Part shown: positions 24,315 to 35,412 of the stretch, piece after piece | Numbering within the stretch: the stretch's first letter is position 1 | How the letters are laid out: each line of letters begins with the position of its first letter | NCBI RefSeq assembly: GCF_028583425.1 | Contig: NC_072792.1 | Location: 158,168,676 to 158,232,675 of the forward strand | Length of the DNA stretch: 64,000 nt | Direction: 5' to 3' | Source of the DNA: Eublepharis macularius | Lineage: Eukaryota; Chordata; Lepidosauria; Squamata; Eublepharidae | Made by a program: the position numbers and the translations under genes | The notes under the pieces: generated by a model | What the model was told of the DNA's origin: nothing | Seen by the model: the letters and a program-made list of their open reading frames with translations, nothing else | Databases searched by the model: none

Positions 24315-24473
24315 CTGAATCCACACATCCCAGCATAGCGCTAAACTATTGGAATGATAGCGTCTTCCTGGCGCGATTTCTGACGTCATTGCACCACGAG
24401 AGCGGAATCATGGCGCGATGATGTCAGGAATCACGCCAGGAAGATGCTATCGTTCCAGGACGTGTGGATTCAG
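24315..24473. mobile_element. Short TIR element (CTGAATCCACAC), 159 bp
   Basis: The ends CTGAATCCACACATCC and GGACGTGTGGATTCAG are inverted repeats (15/16). The inner arms GATAGCGTCTTCCTGGCGCGA and the mirrored ATCACGCCAGGAAGATGCTATC also pair, so most of the element is a hairpin. Target duplication not clear. Class unknown. Confidence 0.75.
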
Positions 24474-24479
24474 TTACCA

Positions 24480-25150
24480 CAGTGTATAAGGACCACCAAT
24501 TATGTTACTTCTTCTGACATGGGCACTGGAAAAGTATACAAAAGTGTTTATGTATTTCCCACTCAAAACTGTGCTGAGAAGATAATATACATGTTGGCTT
24601 TCTAATAAGAGTTTTAAGCAAATACTGACACCTCAAGGGACATTTAGCTTTATTTTTACACTTACCTATGTTGGAAAAAATAATGTATTTTCAGTTTTAG
24701 GATGCAAGGAAATATGAGATCAGGGTGAGATGGGGCATTATTAGCCAGAGTATTAAGAAGACTGAGGAGATAATTCTTTCCTTAAGAGTGGAAGTACAGT
24801 ATGTCAGCACATAAAGCTGCCAAACCAGAATAGCGAAGAGCAGAGTGAATGACATAGAACTGTATTTCCCGTACTCTGTTCCACCCAAGATTATACCACT
24901 GGTTAGTCTGTCTAAAAACCTTGTATCTGAATTAGCACAAAGTATGGGGGAGGAGATGGTCACGCTGCATGTTTAACGGCTGTTAGCTTACAGTGAACCT
25001 AGAGACCTTTTCTCAATATGAGCACATTTTTTGCATCATTCTAGGCAGGGGTTCACACTAGCTGGTGGCCCTGATGCACATTCTTTGGGGAGGTGTATAA
25101 CTCAATTGAACTTACAGCCAAGAGATACTCATATAGAGAAGTGGTTGAAT
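24480..25150. other. No recognised feature
   Basis: Unique intergenic DNA. A minus-strand frame at 24697-24963 has no recognisable domain and no supporting context. Confidence 0.35.
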
Positions 25151-25159
25151 GAGTTGACA

Positions 25160-25262
25160 CCTTTATGTATTTATTTATTTGAGTTCTAGCCCACCCTCCC
25201 CACGAGCAAGCTCAGGGCAGGTTACAACAAGGTATAAATTACATTTAAAACCAGAATTAAAC
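25160..25262 (-). repeat. L2-type LINE 3' tail
   Basis: TATTTATTTATTTGAGTTCT then AGCCCACCCTCCCCACGAGC, the reverse complement of the GGGGAGGGTGGGCT end also seen at 63730-63800. Confidence 0.7.
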
Positions 25263-25277
25263 CACATCATCAACATA

Positions 25278-25397
25278 GATCCAGAGAAGTAGCCGTGTTA
25301 GTCTGTAGTTGCAAGACAGTAAAAAGTCTAGTAGCACCTTTAAGATTAACCAACTTTAAAGTTGGTTAGACTGAAAGGTGCTACTGGACTTTTTGCT
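25278..25397. mobile_element. Hairpin element, short copy of the AGTAGCACCTTTAAG family
   Basis: An exact 12-bp duplication ATCATCAACATA flanks it (25266-25277 and 25398-25409). It keeps the tail (GAGAAGTAGCCGTGTTAGTC, inverted) and a very short hairpin (TAGCACCTTTAAG ... CTGAAAGGTGCTA) meeting at AACTTTAAAGTT. It lacks the longer stem of the copy at 23669. Confidence 0.85.
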
Positions 25398-25666
25398 ATC
25401 ATCAACATAATCATATATTACAGTAAAATACAGTTCTTGAGATAGTGGCCAGTACCATGTAGATGTTGTTATATGCAGCCACTGTTATTTGAGTTATCAT
25501 AGCAGCACAGAAAAGGACTGCTGCCATCACATAAATCAGGGTAGCCGTATGCACTGCTTCCTGTCAATTCACCAAATAAACTTCTGCATGAGATTCTCTC
25601 AACAGTAGCTACTTTATGCTCCCAAGGCCTCCCATGTAGACTACTAGCCAGTGTGATGATAAATCA

Positions 25667-25915
25667 TGGTTTATTTTACTTATTCATTTATACTCCGCCT
25701 TTCTTCCCAATGGGGACCCAAAGCGGCTTACATTGTTTTCCTCTCATTCATTTTATCTTCACAACAACCCTGTGATATAGGTTAGGCTGAGGGCGTGCGA
25801 CTAGCCCAACGTCATCCTGCAAATTTCCATGGCAGAGTGGGGATTTGAACCTGGGCCTCCCTGATTCTAGTCAAATGCTCTAACCACTACACAACTCTGG
25901 CTTTCTTAAATCATG
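25667..25915 (-). repeat. CORE/MIR-like tRNA-derived SINE
   Basis: Read on the minus strand, the head has TAGTGGTTAGAGC (A-box-like) and CCCAGGTTCAAATCCCC (B-box-like). These are followed by a core ending in AGCCTAACC and CACAGGGTTGTTGTGAAGAT, and a tail TAAGCCGCTTTGGGTCCCC, as in MIR-type CORE SINEs with an L2-like 3' end. Relatives lie at 49277, 53450 and 59518. Confidence 0.75.
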
Positions 25916-25923
25916 GTTTGATC

Positions 25924-26031
25924 AAATTTTATTCTATTTATTTTATTTTATCATATTTGTATTCCACCACCACCACTCCCGGCAAGCAGGCTCAGGGCGG
26001 ATAACAGCATTTAAAAACATTTAAAACATTC
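25924..26031 (-). mobile_element. L2 LINE 3' end, separated from its body by an insertion
   Basis: The reverse complement reads TGCTGTTATCCGCCCTGAGC, then AATACAAATATGATAAAATA, matching the end of the + strand copy at 58914-59340. It is the tail of the LINE body at 26424-27355, split by the element at 26032-26423. Confidence 0.75.
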
Positions 26032-26423
26032 TGTACTGTAACCACAGCTTAGAAAGCCTCAGTATCTGTGTAGTCAGAACTATGTGCTGTCCCTTTAACA
26101 ATTGGTACTCATGGGAATTGTAGTCCCCCCCCTCCAATATAGAAGTTTATTGTAGGCTTCCTGTGAAGGTGTTAAAAGTTGATGGTCCTCTTCCTCCCTT
26201 TGTTTGGATCTTACCCCCTCAAGCAAGGATGCACCAGCCATCATGAATTTACCGCTAGTCTACGAATAAATCTGGACCAATAAAGATGTATCTTGCTTCT
26301 GATTGAACCATGTGTCGTTCACTGGCTCTAACTGTAAGTAAGGATTCCTTTAAATCTGGGTTGAAAGAGGCAGCGCGTTAGAGCTATCTGGAAGCCAGCA
26401 TCTTTCCCAGCTGCTTCCAGAAT
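26032..26423. mobile_element. 392-bp insertion in an L2 tail, possibly a solo LTR
   Basis: The L2 sequence on each side joins cleanly when this segment is removed (compare 59220-59270). The 6-bp repeat ACATTC flanks it (26026-26031 and 26424-26429). It starts with TG, holds AATAAA at 26265-26270 and has no coding frame; that size and layout fit a solo LTR, but the right end does not finish in CA. Identity is tentative. Confidence 0.45.
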
Positions 26424-27355
26424 ACATTCCATAGAAAACATTTAAAAGCATCATACAAAAATATAAAATAGCAGCACTCTTTTTCTTGATGGTGGCAATA
26501 TAGATAATAACAAATAATGCAACAGTGCAATTGAACATAGCAGCAGCTTAAGAACAGTGGTGGGCAACTCTCATAGGGAGGGGGGTAGATGTTGTATCCT
26601 TCAGCCAGCTGAGGCCCAGCCTCAGCCATAAGCCTGGCAGAACAACTCTGTCTTACAGGCCCGGCGGAAAGATAGTAGATCCTGCTGGGCCTTGGTCTCG
26701 GTAGACAGAGCGTTCCACCAGGTAGGAGCCAGGACTGAGAAAGCTCTGGCTCTAGTCGAGGCCAGGCGGGCCTCCTTGGAGCCAGGGACTGATAACAATT
26801 TCTTTCTCCCGATCGGAGGGTCCTCTGGGGAATATACGGGGAGAGACAGTCCCTCAGATATGCTGGCCCCAGTCTGCACAGGGCCTTATAGGTCAATACC
26901 AAGACCTTGAACCTGACCCGATACTCCACTGGCAACCAATGCAGCTCGCACAATATTGGTGTAATATGCACCCTATTTGGTGCTTTCATAATGATGTGCG
27001 CCACTGCATTTTGCACCAGCTGTAATCTTCGGGTCAGGCTCAAGGGTAGGCCTGCGTAGAGCGAGTTACAGTAATCTAACCTAGAGATGACCATTGCCTG
27101 GATCACTGTAGTTAAGTCACATGTAGACAGGTAAGGGACAAGTTGCCTGGTCTGCCACAGATGGAAGAAAGAAGACCTGACAACTGCTGTGACCTGTGCC
27201 TCCATTTTCAGGGAGGCATCTAGGATCACCCCCAGGCTCTTAACCCTTGGAACTGGCACAAGCTGTGCCCCATCGAGGGCCGGGAGCTGGAGTCCTGAAT
27301 CCAGTCCTCCGTGGCTCAAGGTCAGGACCTCCATCTTTGTCGGGTTCAGTTTCAG
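26424..27355 (-). mobile_element. L2-clade LINE, reverse-transcriptase C-terminal region
   Basis: Best-preserved LINE in the window. The frame keeps VKSLGVILDASLKM, SRLDYCNSLYAGLP, LQLVQNAVAHIIM and ITPILCELHWLPVEYR, followed by FKVLVLTYKALCRLGPAYL: the C-terminal reverse-transcriptase blocks of the L2 clade. The apparent 316-residue frame running to 26384 continues past the LINE into the insertion and is not a real protein. 5' truncated at about 27355, where the frame opens with MEVLTLSHGG. Confidence 0.88.
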
Positions 27356-27359
27356 TCAA

Positions 27360-28570
27360 CTCTGAGTTTGTTGAGTAGCTACCTCCTCTCGTTACTGAGA
27401 TGGCATCAAGACATCCCCCAGAGAGGCAGAGAGGAGGCAAAAAACAGACGAACAGGTTTGTACATAAATCAAAATTTGTTACTTGCATTTGGTAAACTAG
27501 GTAGAGTTTGTTACCCAAATGATGTCTTAAAAATGTCATGTGAATGCAGCCTGATATGTTCCATTCTGAGAACCTGATACCAAGGCACTAGATTTCATTT
27601 CACCTGTGGGGTTCATGGGTATCAAATGTAGAAGTGGACTGACTTCAAAAGAATACTGGCTAAAGTTAAAGTCATGAAAGGAAGTTCAGTGGACAGCTGT
27701 TAATAAGATGGTTATGGTGGAGTGCATTCTAAGACAAGGAAGGTACAAGAGTGTTAGTTTAGTCATTCCTTTCCTGAGTGTACATTTCCCGTAGCATGAA
27801 CTCAACCATCGTAAAAGAAAGGATGCTGGATTGATATTGATGACATATAATGCTGAATTTCCTTGGAAGGATTTATACAATATTTACATCATCATGGAAA
27901 AGCCATGTAGTTACAGAGCCAAGTTACAGACACAAATGACTCATAGTTCTCCTTCAACAAATTATTTACGTACATGCGTTATTCTTTGGAAGTATAACAG
28001 GTCTAATGAACCATATTTGCATTCGTTCCTTGATTAATCAGAACTGCAGTCTCGTACAGCGAAGGTGTTACTGTGTCAGAATTAAGCAAGAAGAGGAAAG
28101 ATGTCATCAGGTATAAGGAAGAGCAGCGATTAGGATCTGAAAGTAAAGTATATTACTGAAGATGTAAATGTACTTTCCTATGAATAATAAAAAATGTGCC
28201 TCTTGTGTTCTGTTGAGCTAAAACTGGAGACCCTTTTTGCTCTCTCCTTTTTAAACTCGCAATTAATTGCCTGCAGGTAAGAAGTTCATTACTGTAATTT
28301 CCCTGAGATCTCTGTGACTAACCTTAGGTGGGTTTGAATTAACTCCTATTAGTCACATATTTTGAAGAATTGCAAATACAGTCTTACAAAATGAACCTGT
28401 CACTTACATGTACCTTCCCCATCTTCCCGTAATCTGACGAGAGTGTCTTCATGCAAGAACTCATCAGGAAATATGAACAAATTAGTGATAGAAACAGCCT
28501 TGTCCATTTGTGGAGTTCACCTGTCTCCATTTGGAGTATGCAGTCCCTTCATTTCAGCATGTCATGCTAT
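27360..28570. other. No recognised feature
   Basis: Unique AT-rich intergenic DNA. Confidence 0.35.
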
Positions 28571-28575
28571 ATTGT

Positions 28576-28662
28576 GAGTGCAATCCTAAGCGGAGTGATG
28601 CTAGTCTAAGACCATTGACTTCAATGGGCTTAGACTGCAGTAACTCCGCATAAGATTGCAGT
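28576..28662. mobile_element. ~85-bp near-palindromic micro-element
   Basis: AGTGCAATCCTAAGCGGAGT ... CTAAGACCATTGACTTCAATG, then GGGCTTAGACTGCAGTAACT and AAGATTGCAGTG. It is the same family as 53491-53578, where TTAA-like flanks suggest piggyBac-type mobilisation. Confidence 0.7.
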
Positions 28663-28870
28663 GTGTGTGTGTAAACTGCTGTCAAGTCACAGCCGACGTA
28701 TGGTTTTCAAGGCAAGAAACAAACAGAGGTAGTTGCCATTGCTTCCCTCTATGTAGCAACCCTGGACTTCTTCCTTGGTGATCTCACATCCAAGTACTAA
28801 CTAGGGCTGACCATGCTTAGCTTCTGACATCTGACAAAACTGGGCTAGCCTGTGTCATCCAGGTCAGGAG
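28663..28870 (-). repeat. 5S-rRNA-derived SINE (5S-Sauria type)
   Basis: The stretch CACATCCAAGTACTAACTAG ... GACCATGCTTAGCTTCTGA is the reverse complement of the internal promoter region of 5S rRNA (TAAGCA / TTAGTACTTGGATG). The 3' part (GCTGTCAAGTCACAGCCGAC) is the SINE tail. Mutations and the missing stem show it is a SINE, not a 5S gene. This class is known from squamates. Confidence 0.8.
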
Positions 28871-29014
28871 CCAACTACATTATTTTCTTCCAAAGGTTTT
28901 AGGCAGCTAGGAGACAAAAAAAGAAAGTCAACATTTCAAGTGTCTCAGCACCTTTCTTGCTCCTTATCAACAGAGGTTTACCTTAACCCAGTCCTCAAAC
29001 AAATAATGTTACTG

Positions 29015-29218
29015 AGAGCCAAGCTACAAGTGACGCCTGACACAGGTTGGACACTTGTCAGCTTCCCTCAAGTTTTGATGGGAAATGTAGGCATCCTGGT
29101 CTTGCAGCTGTAATGGAGACCCAAGCTGTAAAACCAGGATGCCTACATTTCCCATCAAATCTTGAAGGAAGCTGACAAGTGTCCAACCTGTGTCAGGTGT
29201 CACTTGTAGCTTGGCTCT
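29015..29218. mobile_element. Foldback element (AGAGCCAAGCTACAAGTGAC), copy 1
   Basis: The terminal inverted repeats are about 90 bp each: AGAGCCAAGCTACAAGTGAC ... TTTTGATGGGAAATGTAGGC and its near-perfect mirror, around a short spacer near 29110. Sister copy at 31645-31880. No coding capacity; target duplication not clear. Confidence 0.85.
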
Positions 29219-29689
29219 GAATCTCTAAGGATCGTTTAACACATTACCAAAGCATACAGTAATAGAAATTAATTGCACAGTTCTCACATGTAGGTCATAA
29301 TGTATGACCATCTAGCTGATGTTTAAATTGTTGTACGAATACATACTGGGAAGTTGCAAGTGGTTATGGCTTTTTAGTGTATATGCACAGAGATATACAC
29401 CTGTAGACTCATTGTACATTAGGGTCTATGCGCAGGAATTGTGTGGGTTTTTTAATATGTAAATTACTTCCCTTTAGGGATTTGATAAGGTGTGAAGTAA
29501 TTCTAAGTCATTATAGAAAAGTCTTTTATTGGCCTCATCGGCATGTTTTTACTGTTCATTTTTTAAATGTGTTATAAAAATATAATACAATGGGAAGTTG
29601 GCTCTCAGTCCCGACAAATCAAAAAAGAGCAGAATCAATAGATGCAAAATAGAACGTAGAGAACAGGAATCCCAAACTGATTCAAAATT

Positions 29690-31050
29690 GCTCCAAGATT
29701 ATAGCTGGAATCTCCTGAAAAGGTTCTCTGAGCCTTTTCAATCATCAAAGAATTAAACTCCCATTTTAGCTACCTCTACTTGACTGATCTGGTAACATGA
29801 ATCCATACCATTTTAATATACTCTGCACAGGTCTGCCCTTAAAGTCTACTCAGAAACTCCAGTTGATACAACACCAAGCTTTGAGTCCAGTGGCATCTTA
29901 AAGACCAACAAGATTTTCATAGTTTAAGCTTTCGAGAGTCAAAGATCTCTTTATCAGATATTGTTGGTCTTGATGGTCTTTAAGATGCCACTGGACTCAA
30001 ATTTGGGTGTTCTATTGTAAACCAATATGGCTACCCACCAGAAACTATCCAGTTGGTACAGATGTTGTAGCTAGGTTACTTTCCAGAGCTTGGTGGAGGA
30101 TGCCTATCACACCTATTCTACAGTCACTCCATTGGTTACTGAGAAGTTACTGGATTCAGTTCAAGATATTGCTTATCACCTACAAAGTCCTTAGTGACCT
30201 TTTACACACATACTTGCAGGGCCACCTGTCCTGCTATGCTCTGCCCCAACAACTTTGCATATCTCAGCAAAACCTTCTCAGGCTTCCCCTGGCAAATGAT
30301 GACAACGACAATGATGACAATAATGTGATATCACAGTCCACCAAGTGGGCTAGAATTTTCTGGCCTTCACAAACTTGGATTTAATCCAAGAATCTAGAAG
30401 TCAGTGAGGTATTGCCTTAGTACATGGCATGTTTTGAGTACTGCAGTTGTTTGCTTGCAACAGTCCAATTATTATCCTGTCTATGCCGATATCGCCTAGA
30501 TGTTTAGTTAGCCTTTTTAGTTAGTTATTAGTTAATTATTAGATCGCTTTTGTTATTTACAAGATTTATACCCTTTCTGTCCTCTTGAGGGCCACCAAGG
30601 GGTAAGATTGACAAATGCCCGTACGCATTAATTCTCTGTTGTGGCTCCCACCTTGTGGAACGGCCTGCCTGAAGAGGTCCAGAAGACTCACACATTTTAT
30701 TATTCAGCAAAACATGCAAAACAGAAATGTTCAGGAGGGCATTTTTATAAAGGGAGTAGAAGTGTAGTATACACAGTGTACAGTTTAGGATGGTTCCTTT
30801 ATTTCAGTATTTAATGTGTGCATCCTTTTTGGTTTTAATGTATTGGCCTCTGTCTTTGCCATCCACTTTCCACACAGCTACAGTATGTTATGTCTTAGGC
30901 AGTTTTATTTATTAATTAATTCTGTAACCCTAGTCCTGTTGCATTGTTTATTGGATTTTTTTGCTGCCTGTTTGAATTTTTTAACATATATTTTGTTATC
31001 CACCTTGAGTCTCAGCAAAAAAAGGCAGGCGATAAGCAAAGTAAATGGAT
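29690..31050 (+). mobile_element. L2-clade LINE 3' fragment, interrupted by a hairpin element
   Basis: Blocks TCTGCCCTTAAAGTCTACTC and CTCCAGTTGATACA precede the hairpin at about 29880-30045. TCCATTGGTTACTGAGAAG, AAGATATTGCTTATCACCTA and the tail CCACCTTGAGTCTCAGC ... AGGCAGGCGATAAGC follow it. The frame at 30007-30384 mixes hairpin and LINE sequence. Confidence 0.7.
29880..30045. mobile_element. Hairpin element nested in an L2 LINE
   Basis: TTGAGTCCAGTGGCATCTTA ... AAGCTTTCGAGAGTCAAAG, then the mirrored TTTAAGATGCCACTGGACTC and an unpaired tail TAAACCAATATGGCTACCCA. It is a sub-family of the 23669 hairpin, sharing AAGCTTTCGAGA and the ACCAACANGGCTA tail. Confidence 0.7.
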
Positions 31051-31059
31051 CTCCAGTTG

Positions 31060-31640
31060 GACTGAAATTACATAGCACTGAAATGAATACTTTTGTTGTT
31101 AAAATTTCTTCTTCATGTTTTTGCCACAACCGTTGAGCAGAAAGTATGGTGGACCTACTTTGTTATAAAGCAATATGTTTGATTGAAAACATTAAAGCAG
31201 AGATTAAGTTTGCCTCCATCAGAGGAGGCTTTTATTGTACTGCAATCCAAGAAGCAATGGCTTCGTTTTTCCTGACAATAGCACCTCCTAGAGGACTCGT
31301 TTACTAATAAAAGCCAACGCAGCTCCCCATAGCAGTGTCTCATCAGAAAAGAATCCCTTTTCATCAGGATTTGTTAGTAGTCTCTTATTTCTAAAAAAGC
31401 TGAAGGTACTTTCTTGGAACTTCTTGTTGCAACCATGCAGCTTCCTTATTGTTTTGGATGCAGGCTGCCTTGGAGAAAGCCGATGAACATTTGTTTATTT
31501 CTGTGTATTAGGTTCTTCTTTCCCACTTAGCTGGATTGCTTTTTCTCCTGGAAAGCAATCCAGTGCAACCTGCAAAGGTAAGAGACAGTATGTGATTTAA
31601 TTTAACTTGAATAACAGTGATGATTCACTTAACATTTTTC
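31060..31640. other. No recognised feature
   Basis: Unique intergenic DNA; short frames on both strands without domains. Confidence 0.35.
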
Positions 31641-31644
31641 ACTA

Positions 31645-31880
31645 AGAGCGGAACTACAAGTGACGCCTGACACAGGTTGGACACTTGTCAGCTTCCCTCA
31701 AGTTTTGATGGGAAATGTAGGCATCCTGGTCTCGCAGCTTCGCTCTCTGACTGCTGTCCAATGGACTTTTCAACTGTCACTTGTCCAACATTCCGCCAAG
31801 CTGCCTACATTTCCCATCAAAACTTGAGGGAAGCTGACAAGTGTCCAACCTGTGCCTTTTGTCACTTGTGGTTCCGCTCT
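31645..31880. mobile_element. Foldback element (AGAGCGGAACTACAAGTGAC), copy 2
   Basis: Same left arm as 29015-29218 (GTGACGCCTGACACAGGTTG ... GGGAAATGTAGGCATCCTGG are shared). The loop is longer (about 31735-31800), and the ends carry AGAGCGGAAC / GTTCCGCTCT in place of AGAGCCAAGC / GCTTGGCTCT. Confidence 0.85.
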
Positions 31881-31889
31881 AAGTAAATC

Positions 31890-34740
31890 ACTCCCATGAA
31901 CGATGCTTGCTTGTAACAAAAATTTAATACGTTAATCTTGCATTTTTTCTGGGGGATACCAGCACTGTGTCAATAGAAGAACCTCAATTCCTGTCAAATA
32001 AAACATCACCTGAGAAATGCTACATCAAGAACAGACGAAGAAAGAATAAGATGCTTACACGTGAAGGAAACAAATTAAGCCAATAATACCCAGTGAAATT
32101 GCAATTTACTAATTATAAATCAAAGAAGTCATTCACTGATAAGTGTAAATATCAAAGCCAAAATATATTCATGTGAATTATAAATACAGTAAGCAAACAT
32201 ATCAACAATTCCAGCTGCTATTATAATACAACAATATACAAAAATATTCCATTTTCACAGTTCAACAGGGACAGAAACAGCAACAAGCCGGAAAACGTCC
32301 CACAGGTAAGTTTCCGTGGAGTACAGGTATGTATAGACATGGACCAAGTCCGTTCTTAATAAAAACTATTTTCTTTCTTTAAATTATTGTTCAGGTGGTA
32401 TGGAGAAAGTATCGGGATGCCCCGTAGGATGTTCCCTGTTCGCCCGACAGTCAGGGCTGGCAGAGTAACCTGACATTTTGTCAAGAGACCTTCTCAGGGG
32501 CGGTTACTAATTCCACCACAACACACTGAAAATCATTCACTGTCATACAGTGCCACAAAGTAAATTAGTTCACTGCGGTTTCACATTGGAAGACAGGGTT
32601 ATGTTCCCAGGACTTAATTTGTACTTGAACTTACCATAGTTTAGGCCTGAACCCTTTCTTCCAAGCTTCATACCAAGTTTATCAATATGGAATACCTTTG
32701 AGCATGTTGCACGGGATTACAGAGCATGAATATTGCTTATTTCCATTGTATGTCTTCCTTCAGTTTTCTAGTAGTCTTGACAAATGCCCATCTTTCCAAT
32801 TGTCAGTTCCTTAGTGAAGGAGTACATTTTACTGCACACAGGGGATTCAAATGGAGCTTTAATATAGTATCTTTACATCTTTAGCAGGGGTTTTATGCCA
32901 TGAGACTGTATATAAGGGATAGGATTGGGAGGGGTAACATATTGTACCAAGCCTGGAAAAATAATACTTGGGCTCTGCCTATTGTTCATTTTACAATTCT
33001 AAAATGAACCCCACTTTCTTCTTTTATAAAATATAGAGCTTATTGTCTAGAAGTTAACATTTGTTACAACATTCCCATGGGTTGTAATCAATGTAACTGA
33101 CATTTGGAGTGGTCAAGTCATGGCACATTATAGTTAAAATTGCTGCCATCTTCCATTTTAGATTTTTCTGTAATTTTCTATTAAACGCTAATTGTTTCCT
33201 CAAAATGAACCTTATTCTAAAAATGTATGCACATTTTGATATTTGTACCATGACCTAACCAATACTTCTATTATCCGCATTATTTATATCATTCATTCAA
33301 ATTCTATTCAGGTATCAGTTTTCTATTGTCTGCAATGTAGCACAACCTCCTAACTTCCTTCTGTGCTCTTTTTCATAACAGACGGACAAGGTGGTGTGTT
33401 TTGCTCCCAGGTGTCTGAAAGTAAGTACAAAATCAACTGTCCAAAGCAGATCTCAGAATTAAGGGCATTTTCTCATGTCGACCTTAATTGTATCTTTGAG
33501 CCTCTCACACACTACTATGAATAGAGAGATTTCTCTTATGAACAGAGAAATCAAATGTACATGTAGGTTTTATCTTCACACTACAGACCAATCTAAGACA
33601 AAGCTTTTGTATGAAAACATCCTTACTGTCTTTCTGGTTACCCATTCAGGTCTTTCTACTGCTATTATTTCTCTATCTACACCACAGACTTTGCCCATTT
33701 TGACTCACCAGCCACCACCCTGTTCTAGTTGAAATTCCTTCAAAATACTTGTCTAGTTTGTGAATGGAAATAAACAAGCAACCCCCCCCCCACACACACA
33801 ATATTCTGGGTTTAAAACCTCTCATATGAGAAATCAGATGTTGATTTCTTTAGCTATCTTCTACTTCTTTGGTTGCTAGGGATAGTGGAGAGAAATGGGA
33901 CAAACCCAGACGATCAGTGTCAGCCAGACATACCTAGAATGTGAGTAACCAGCAGAAAGTAAAAGATGGTTCCCAAAGGAATAAGAATCCCACCGATCCT
34001 TCAGAAAAAGAGGCTTCTGTTTCACATCTGCCCCATGGGCAGACTTGCCCCAAACAAGAAACAAGCAAACCAATGAAAAGGTAAATGGGGTGAACTCTCT
34101 TGGCGTAACAATGCCAGAAAGGCTAGAGAGGGGAGGACAATTTGTCCTTCTAAACCCTTTAATGGGATCAGGCTGTAGATCTAAGAATACCTGCTTTTTC
34201 TGTGATAGGCCAGTAATTGCTGTGTAGCAGGCAGTGAATTCCTCAGTTAACTTTCTCACTATATCATCACGCAAAGGAAAGCTAAAGCAAACTTCTGCCC
34301 CGGAGTGCTATTGCTCAAGATAACAAGAAGCCTCATCAGGTCCAGCAACAGTGGCTAGCCATATAATTCAAGGAATTAGGGCAATAGCCATCCCTTATCC
34401 CCTAGCAAATGGCATTTCAACTGCCGCTGTACCTGACCCTGGAAGCTCCATTTAGCTACCATGGCTAAAAAGCTAGCAGCCACCTCCACACACACTCTGC
34501 AGCAATGAATTCCCTTGGTTAATTGGGCGTGTGGTGAAGAAGTTTTATTTTTTTTCCTCTCCTGACTCTACCGCCTATCAATTTATTTAGGTGGTTGGAG
34601 TTCCTGTATTAGGAAAGAGGAAGAAAAATCTCTTTGCCCAGTTTCGTAAATCGGTTATTGTGTGAAGACTGCAGATACTTTGAGTGTTCTTGTATTATGA
34701 AAGAGAGCTCTCTCTTCACATGGTGCTTAACGTTATAAAT
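31890..34740. other. Unique intergenic DNA upstream of the GJB2 promoter, no gene found
   Basis: AT-rich. A C run followed by CA repeats lies at 33782-33800. Minus-strand and plus-strand frames here have no domain. As it lies just 5' of the GJB2 promoter, enhancer content is possible but not visible. Confidence 0.4.
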
Positions 34741-34747
34741 CTCTTAT

Positions 34748-34815
34748 TATTTATTGGTTTACATTATTTATAGTCTGCCTTTCTCACTGAGACTAAAGGC
34801 GGATTACACAGTGTA
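34748..34815 (-). repeat. L2-type LINE 3' tail
   Basis: TTATTTATTGGTTTACATTA, then AGTCTGCCTTTCTCACTGAG, a reverse-complement LINE tail. Same type as 37199-37265. Confidence 0.55.
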
Positions 34816-34821
34816 AATTTT

Positions 34822-35016
34822 AGTTGCCAGCCTCCTGGTGGTGGCTGGAGATCTTCAGGAATTACAATTGATCTCCAGGCCACAGTGATCAGTTCCCCTG
34901 GAGAAAAGAGCTACTTTGGAATATGGACTGTATGGCATTATGCTCTGGTGATGTCCCTTGTCTCCCTAAACCCTGCCCTCTCCAGGAATTTCCCAACCTG
35001 GATCTGGCAACCCTAG
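34822..35016 (+). repeat. Dispersed lizard repeat, nearly complete copy
   Basis: Starts TTGCCAGCCTCCTGGTGG, contains GATCTCCAGGCCACAGTGAT and GGACTGTATGGCATTATGCT, and ends CTGGATCTGGCAACCCTAG. The ends TTGCCAG / CTGGCAA are inverted. It sits about 80 bp upstream of the GJB2 CpG island. Confidence 0.75.
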
Positions 35017-35177
35017 TTTAGTTTGAATAAACAATAGGTATATAAATGCAAATTTGCAAAGATGCTGAAACAGAGCACGAGCAATTCTAAGCCTTCTAAG
35101 TCCTGTGATCTGCGGCGGGGAAAGGGGCACATATCCCCGCTGAAGGGCGGCATCTGAGCCCGGGGAGGCTGGGCGGG

Positions 35178-35183
35178 TATAAA
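35178..35183 (+). promoter_or_regulatory. GJB2: TATA box of the GJB2 promoter
   Basis: TATAAA preceded by GGGCGGG and followed by GGGGCTCC. A start about 30 nt downstream would put transcription initiation near 35208. No other TATA-like motif was found in the island. Confidence 0.7.
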
Positions 35184-35207
35184 GGGGCTCCACGCCCAGA
35201 CTTCAGG

Positions 35208-35412
35208 GGTGCCACACGGGGGCCTGCGCTGGGACAGGGGGTTCTCGGGGCGCCACGGAGGCCTTGAGAGGGAAGGCTCCCCTTGGCGGCGTCCCGCTCC
35301 CTCTGCTGCCCGCTCGGGGTCTCCGCCGCATCCTGAGGCGAAGGAAGGCGGCGAGAGGCCTGACCGTCCCTTCCCGCCTCGCTCTCGGGGGCGTGGCCGA
35401 GAGCCTCGCCAG
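35208..35412 (+). other. GJB2: Predicted GJB2 noncoding exon 1
   Basis: The start is inferred from the TATA box. The end is set at CGCCAG|GTGAAC (GT at 35413), a strong donor match giving an exon of about 205 nt. A second candidate, GCAAG|GTGACG (GT at 35586), would give about 378 nt. The exon would join the acceptor at 41258. Long open frames on both strands here come from the GC-rich composition. Confidence 0.55.

Noticed and set aside
26384..27334. 316-residue minus-strand reading frame
   Set aside because: The left two thirds is an L2 reverse-transcriptase fragment; the rest runs through LINE 3' sequence and into an unrelated 392-bp insertion. Not a host gene.
28740..28850. Possible 5S rRNA gene (minus strand)
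   Set aside because: Only the internal promoter region is recognisable, with many changes, joined to a SINE tail; no terminator.
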